DNA from: DASTDY01 sp035457345
GTDB taxonomy: Bacteria > Patescibacteriota > Saccharimonadia > Saccharimonadales > EFPC-124
Assembly: GCA_035457345.1 (NCBI GenBank)
Contig: DATIBT010000051.1
Span: 1 to 9,170, forward strand
Direction: 5' to 3'
DNA: 9,170 nucleotides
Shown here piece by piece: positions 6,867 through 9,170 of the stretch. How positions within the stretch are numbered: the stretch's first letter is position 1; each line of letters opens with the position of its first letter. The notes beneath the pieces were generated by a model. That model made no database searches. It was not told the origin of the DNA and saw only the letters and a program-made list of their open reading frames with translations. The position numbers were made by a program, and so were the translations under genes.

Positions 6867-6875
6867 ATTGTAGCA
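6867..6875 (-). promoter_or_regulatory. Extended -10 promoter of the recombinase gene
   Basis: On the minus strand TGCTACAAT (TACAAT at 6872-6867) lies 7 nt before the ATG at 6859. There is no clear -35 at normal spacing and no Shine-Dalgarno, so the transcript is predicted to be leaderless. The 9-mer is identical to the one before the GspH-like gene. Confidence 0.5.
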
Positions 6876-6894
6876 GTCCCATACAAGGGTGGGG

Positions 6895-6900
6895 TACAAT
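6895..6900 (+). promoter_or_regulatory. -10 element of uppP
   Basis: TACAAT lies 7 nt before the ATG at 6908 and back-to-back with the recombinase -10 on the other strand. The two -10 hexamers form the ends of a 34-bp inverted arrangement (6867-6900), so the upstream parts of both promoters share the same DNA. No convincing -35 is seen. Confidence 0.45.
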
Positions 6901-6907
6901 GATTGTA

Positions 6908-7702
6908 ATGGATTGGTTGCAAGCACTCATTTTAGGTCTTATTCAAGGGCTGACCGAGTTTATTCCGGTATCTAGCTCTGGCCACTTGGTCATTACGCAG
7001 TACGCTATGGGTTTTCATAGTACGGCCACCTTCGATGCTATGGTTAACTTGGGCACATTTTTGGCTCTGCTTGTCTATTTTTGGCCGCGCATTCTAGAGA
7101 TTCTAAAGCGCCTATTCGTAAGGCGCGACGTTCGACTAACGCGCAATTTAATTATCTCGGCTATTCCTGTGGGTTTAGCAGGATTCCTGCTGTCAGATTT
7201 TTTTGAGTCGTCCCTAGTACAGCAGCCGCTGGTTGTGGCCTTTATGTTGGTTTCGGTTGGTCTTATTATGATTTTCATAGATAAGCTGCCGCGGCTTTCC
7301 GACGTGCCGACCGAGGACGCACTGACGCCAAAGCGAGCGCTGCTTATTGGTTTGGCCCAAATGGTCTCGCTTATTCCAGGGACGTCTCGCTCGGGCTCGA
7401 GTATTATTGCGGGTCGTTTAGTGGGTTTAGATTTTAAGAAGGCTGCCGAGTACAGCTTTTTGCTTTCTTTGCCTGTTATGGCGGCAGTTGTCTTGCGCGG
7501 TTTTTTGACCGATGAAGGCCAGCAGTTTATCGCTCAGAATTTTACTGTATGGGCAGTAAGTAATGTGGCTGCTTTTGGGGCTGGCATGTTTGCGGTTGGG
7601 TTTATGATGAGGTATTTAGCCAAGGGTAATCTTAAGGTATTTGGTTATTATCGTATTGCACTGGCAGTCGTGGTGCTGGTCGTGCTGATGTTTGCAAGGT
7701 AA
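6908..7702 (+). CDS. uppP: Undecaprenyl-diphosphatase UppP (BacA family)
   Basis: The 264-residue polytopic membrane protein matches the UppP family over its length. Signature motifs are QGLTEFIPVSSSGHL at about 13-27, carrying Glu17 and His26, and PGTSRSGSS at 157-165, carrying Arg161; these are the active-site regions of BacA. It removes a phosphate from undecaprenyl diphosphate, recycling the C55 carrier for peptidoglycan and other wall glycans. Overproduction in other bacteria gives bacitracin resistance. Several hydrophobic segments fill the rest, for example about 46-58, 82-96, 107-124, 183-199, 217-233 and 248-262. In-frame starts exist at 6851 and 6899. The 6908 ATG gives the canonical MDWLQALILGLIQG start and lies 7 nt from a -10 element. 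A GGGTGGGG run 4 nt before 6899 keeps that start possible, adding only three residues. Confidence 0.95.
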   Translation: MDWLQALILGLIQGLTEFIPVSSSGHLVITQYAMGFHSTATFDAMVNLGTFLALLVYFWPRILEILKRLFVRRDVRLTRNLIISAIPVGLAGFLLSDFFESSLVQQPLVVAFMLVSVGLIMIFIDKLPRLSDVPTEDALTPKRALLIGLAQMVSLIPGTSRSGSSIIAGRLVGLDFKKAAEYSFLLSLPVMAAVVLRGFLTDEGQQFIAQNFTVWAVSNVAAFGAGMFAVGFMMRYLAKGNLKVFGYYRIALAVVVLVVLMFAR

Positions 7703-7720
7703 TCTGTTTACCGGTATCAT
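7692..7720 (+). promoter_or_regulatory. Sigma-70-type promoter of ndk
   Basis: TTGCAA (7692-7697) and TATCAT (7715-7720) are 17 bp apart and overlap the uppP stop codon. Transcription from about 7727 would leave a leader of about 38 nt containing the AAAGAGGA ribosome-binding site at 7745-7752. Confidence 0.55.
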
Positions 7721-7764
7721 ACTAGGTAAGGAAAATAAGCACCTAAAGAGGATCTTTTAAGCAC

Positions 7765-8403
7765 ATGCCCAAGAATACCAACTTGCACCCCGCAATCCAC
7801 AAAGTAAAATACGAGCGCACCTTCTGCATGATTAAGCCAGACGGCGTCATGCGCGGTCTTGTAGGCGAGATTATCCACCGCCTAGAAAAGGCCGGCCTGA
7901 AGGTCGTTGCCATGAAAATGCTCGTCCCATCAGAGGAGTTAGTGAAAGCCCACTACCCATCTAGTGACGAAGCGTGGGTGCAGCGGCTCGGTCAAAAGAG
8001 TCTTATGGGCTTTGACGGCATTGACGGTATTGACGTCAAAGAGGCCATGGGCAGTGATGACGAAATGACGCTTGGTCAGGGCGTAGTGGAAAGCCTCGTT
8101 CACTACATGCAATCTGGTCCCGTGGTGGCAATGGTTGTCGAAGGCATTCAAGCTGTTGATATGGTCCGCAAGCTCGCCGGCCACACACTGCCATTTAAAG
8201 CAGATGTTGGTACTATCCGCGGTGACTTTTCTGTAGACAGCCCTTCGGTAGCTAATGTGGAGAAGCGCTCAATCCATAATCTTTTCCACGCCAGTGAGAC
8301 ACAAGCTGAAGCCGAAAAAGAAATGAAGCTTTGGTTCGGTGACGCTCCAATCTACGATTACGATCTTGGCAATGACGCCGTCATGTACAGTAAGTACTAC
8401 TAA
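7765..8403 (+). CDS. ndk: Nucleoside diphosphate kinase, long form with internal insertion
   Basis: Ndk transfers the gamma-phosphate from ATP to other (d)NDPs through a phosphohistidine and balances NTP pools in the cytoplasm. Family landmarks are present: ERTFCMIKPDGV with Lys24, HYPSSD at 64-69, SGPVVAMVVEG at 117-127, GHTLPFKADVGTIRGDFS with Arg152, and the active-site HASE with His175. The protein has 212 residues, against about 140-150 for common bacterial Ndk. The excess comes from about 16 extra N-terminal residues, an insertion of about 35-40 residues at about 66-105 where most Ndks have only the short KDRPFF-type segment, and a C-terminal tail. The active-site loop reads HNLFHASE in place of the usual RNIIHGSD, so Gly and Asp are replaced by Ala and Glu. 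The start has GAGG 13 nt upstream and no usable alternative. Activity is likely but not certain. Confidence 0.92.
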   Translation: MPKNTNLHPAIHKVKYERTFCMIKPDGVMRGLVGEIIHRLEKAGLKVVAMKMLVPSEELVKAHYPSSDEAWVQRLGQKSLMGFDGIDGIDVKEAMGSDDEMTLGQGVVESLVHYMQSGPVVAMVVEGIQAVDMVRKLAGHTLPFKADVGTIRGDFSVDSPSVANVEKRSIHNLFHASETQAEAEKEMKLWFGDAPIYDYDLGNDAVMYSKYY

Positions 8404-8410
8404 AGCAAGC

Positions 8411-8440
8411 TCGACTCATACAGCGTACCCAGGGTATACT
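8411..8440 (+). promoter_or_regulatory. Probable promoter of the tRNA-Arg gene
   Basis: TATACT at 8435-8440 is a good -10, with a partial -35 TCGACT at 8411-8416 (18-bp spacer). The -10 ends 8 nt before the mature tRNA 5' base, so the primary transcript would carry almost no 5' leader. Confidence 0.5.
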
Positions 8441-8448
8441 CTAGTCAT

Positions 8449-8524
8449 GCTCCGGTAGCTCAGGGGATAGAGCACCTCCGTCCTAAGGAGGGTGTCGTTG
8501 GTTCGAATCCAACCCGGAGTACCA
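8449..8524 (+). tRNA. tRNA-Arg, anticodon CCU
   Basis: A complete cloverleaf folds by eye. The 7-bp acceptor stem pairs GCTCCGG (8449-8455) with CCGGAGT (8514-8520), including one G-U at the end. The D-stem is GCTC/GAGC (8458-8461 with 8470-8473). The anticodon stem is CCTCC/GGAGG (8475-8479 with 8487-8491), with anticodon CCT at 8482-8484. The T-stem is GTTGG/CCAAC with loop TTCGAAT. The discriminator is A8521 and CCA is encoded at 8522-8524. It reads AGG codons. Loop position 32 is G where a pyrimidine is usual. The next gene begins about 20 nt downstream, so the two may share a transcript. Confidence 0.95.
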
Positions 8525-8535
8525 TGATTTGGTAC
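8519..8535. repeat. Inverted repeat spanning the tRNA 3' end and the next promoter
   Basis: GTACCA (8519-8524) and TGGTAC (8530-8535) form a perfect 6-bp inverted repeat around TGATT. The left arm contains the tRNA CCA end and the right arm overlaps the -10 region of the acetyltransferase gene. In a read-through RNA the hairpin would cover the CCA; in DNA it could be a binding site. No T-run follows, so it is not an intrinsic terminator. Confidence 0.4.
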
Positions 8536-8538
8536 ACT
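8530..8538 (+). promoter_or_regulatory. Extended -10 promoter of the acetyltransferase gene
   Basis: TGGTACACT (TGn plus TACACT at 8533-8538) lies 6 nt before the ATG at 8545. No Shine-Dalgarno precedes that ATG, so the transcript would be leaderless if this promoter is used. No good -35 is seen, since that position lies inside the tRNA gene. Confidence 0.4.
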
Positions 8539-8544
8539 TTGAGT

Positions 8545-9000
8545 ATGAATATTAGTGTAACGCGTCTAACGAACCAAGTAGAGAAAATGGTTGAGCTCAA
8601 CCGATTATTTGCCGATGTCTTTGAAGACAATGTTTACAAGGACCCGAGCAAAATGCCGAGCCACGATTATCTACAGAGCTGGCTGCGTAACCCCGATAAT
8701 GTTGCCCTCGTCGCCCAAGAAGGCGACAATGTTGTGGGTGGTATCGTTGCGTACACGCTCCACAAATTCGAACAAGAGCGAAGTGAGATCTATATTTATG
8801 ACCTGGCTGTATCCCGCAATCAACAAAGACGGGGAGTGGGCAGGCAGCTTGTGGCCGAGGTTTGTAAGATTGCAAAGCGGCAGGATTCGTGGACAGTTTT
8901 TGTGCAGGCCGACGAAGGCGACGAAGCGATCAAGTTTTACGAATCACTCAATCCAACCGAAAACCTGAAGACGCGCAATTTTGATCTTCCGCTCAACTAG
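8545..9000 (+). CDS. GNAT acetyltransferase, AAC(3)-I-like
   Basis: The 151-residue protein carries the GNAT fold signature with acetyl-CoA loop QQRRGVG at about 93-99. It also has blocks that I recognise from the aminoglycoside 3-N-acetyltransferase AAC(3)-I family: VVGGIVAY at about 63-70, KFEQERSEIYIYDLAVS at about 74-90, and VFVQADEGDEAIKFYESL at about 118-135. Length also matches AAC(3)-I enzymes. These transfer acetyl from acetyl-CoA to the 3-amino group of gentamicin-type aminoglycosides. The C-terminus (NPTENLKTRNFDLPLN) departs from the usual pattern, so the true substrate may differ. A longer frame starts at 8524, but that ATG uses the last base of the tRNA CCA; the ATG at 8545 is preferred. 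No integron or transposon feature surrounds it, so it looks like a resident chromosomal gene. Family confidence is high, substrate confidence low. Confidence 0.83.
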   Translation: MNISVTRLTNQVEKMVELNRLFADVFEDNVYKDPSKMPSHDYLQSWLRNPDNVALVAQEGDNVVGGIVAYTLHKFEQERSEIYIYDLAVSRNQQRRGVGRQLVAEVCKIAKRQDSWTVFVQADEGDEAIKFYESLNPTENLKTRNFDLPLN

Positions 9001-9015
9001 GAGGCTAACCACTCT

Positions 9016-9170
9016 ATGCGCAAATCGGTGTTGGTCCTCCGCATAGTACACGGGCTGGCCAGCCTCTACTTCCTAGTTTGTTTAGCATATCTCTATTACG
9101 CAGCACTCACCAAGCACTACGACAATTTTCTCATTATTGCCATCCTTAGTTTAGCGACAGAAGGGCTGCT
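9016..9170 (+). CDS. Small membrane protein of unknown function, 3' truncated by the window
   Basis: An open frame from ATG at 9016 runs off the right edge with 51 full codons and no stop. A TAGGAGG ribosome-binding site at 8998-9004 overlaps the stop codon of the acetyltransferase gene, 11 nt before the ATG, so the two are probably co-transcribed. The start MRKSVLVLRIVHGLASLYF leads into a hydrophobic segment (about residues 11-32, rich in Leu, Tyr and Ala). A short polar turn (TKHYDN) follows, then a second hydrophobic segment from about residue 39. This indicates an inner-membrane protein with at least two helices. I do not recognise the family and assign no function. Confidence 0.7.
   Translation, partial: MRKSVLVLRIVHGLASLYFLVCLAYLYYAALTKHYDNFLIIAILSLATEGL

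Noticed and set aside
6867..6900. dif-like recombination site next to the recombinase gene
   Set aside because: The inverted ends are two -10 hexamers; the inner bases do not form the paired 11-bp arms with a 6-8 bp centre expected for dif.
6851..6907. uppP starting at 6851
   Set aside because: It would overlap the recombinase start and precede the family's conserved N-terminus by 19 residues; 6908 gives the canonical length.
6860..6922. Longer recombinase start at 6922 or 6865
   Set aside because: It would overlap uppP and both promoter elements. The extra residues do not resemble an Xer N-terminus, and 6865 lies only 1 nt from the -10.
7698..7712. Hairpin GGTAA/TTACC after uppP as a terminator
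   Set aside because: The stem is only 5 bp and AT-rich, has no T-run, and lies inside the likely ndk promoter.
8524..8544. Acetyltransferase start at 8524
   Set aside because: The ATG uses the last base of the tRNA CCA, has no ribosome-binding site, and adds seven residues before the family's usual start.
1..9170. CRISPR array, insertion sequence or defence island
   Set aside because: No regularly spaced repeats, transposase motifs, terminal repeats or known defence domains were seen on either strand.

Overview
This window looks like chromosomal DNA from a Patescibacteria/CPR bacterium, most likely Candidatus Saccharibacteria (TM7). That is a judgement from gene content and protein style: a compact type IV pilus cluster with a Gly-Asp prepilin site, one Xer recombinase, a long nucleoside diphosphate kinase, and promoters placed almost on top of start codons. 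There is no rRNA or other decisive marker. The standard bacterial code fits: TGA is used as a stop at 4739-4741, which argues against the UGA=Gly code of Gracilibacteria and Absconditabacteria.

Bases 1-5931 hold one plus-strand type IV pilus cluster. It starts inside the last codons of a retraction ATPase (pilT-like) and continues with the inner-membrane platform gene pilC. A promoter-driven pilin gene that ends at a strong intrinsic terminator follows, then the prepilin peptidase gene pilD. The cluster ends with four tightly packed minor pilin genes whose order and features match the GspH-GspI-GspJ-GspK / FimU-PilV-PilW-PilX set. PilD would cleave and methylate the five prepilins, PilC with the ATPases would drive assembly and retraction, and the four minor pilins would form the priming or tip complex. 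The terminator separates the putative major pilin from the genes after it, so its transcript can be made in excess. No pilB, pilM, pilN, pilO or pilQ is visible in the window.

Bases 5933-6859 hold a minus-strand tyrosine recombinase of the XerC/D type, convergent with the last pilus gene (1 nt between the stops) and divergent from the next gene. Bases 6908-7702 encode undecaprenyl-diphosphatase (UppP). Bases 7765-8403 encode a nucleoside diphosphate kinase with an insertion in the middle. A tRNA-Arg(CCU) gene with encoded CCA lies at 8449-8524. An AAC(3)-I-like GNAT acetyltransferase (8545-9000) follows, and the window ends in a truncated membrane protein gene (from 9016).

A recurring signal outside the coding regions is a -10 element that ends only 6-8 nt before the start codon of four genes, and 8 nt before the mature tRNA end. 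This suggests leaderless transcripts. I saw no CRISPR array, insertion sequence, rRNA or phage gene, and no gene-free stretch longer than 300 bases. I do not see a wholly new system; the most informative parts are the compact minor-pilin cassette, the likely leaderless promoters, the modified Ndk and the aminoglycoside-acetyltransferase-like gene beside the tRNA.
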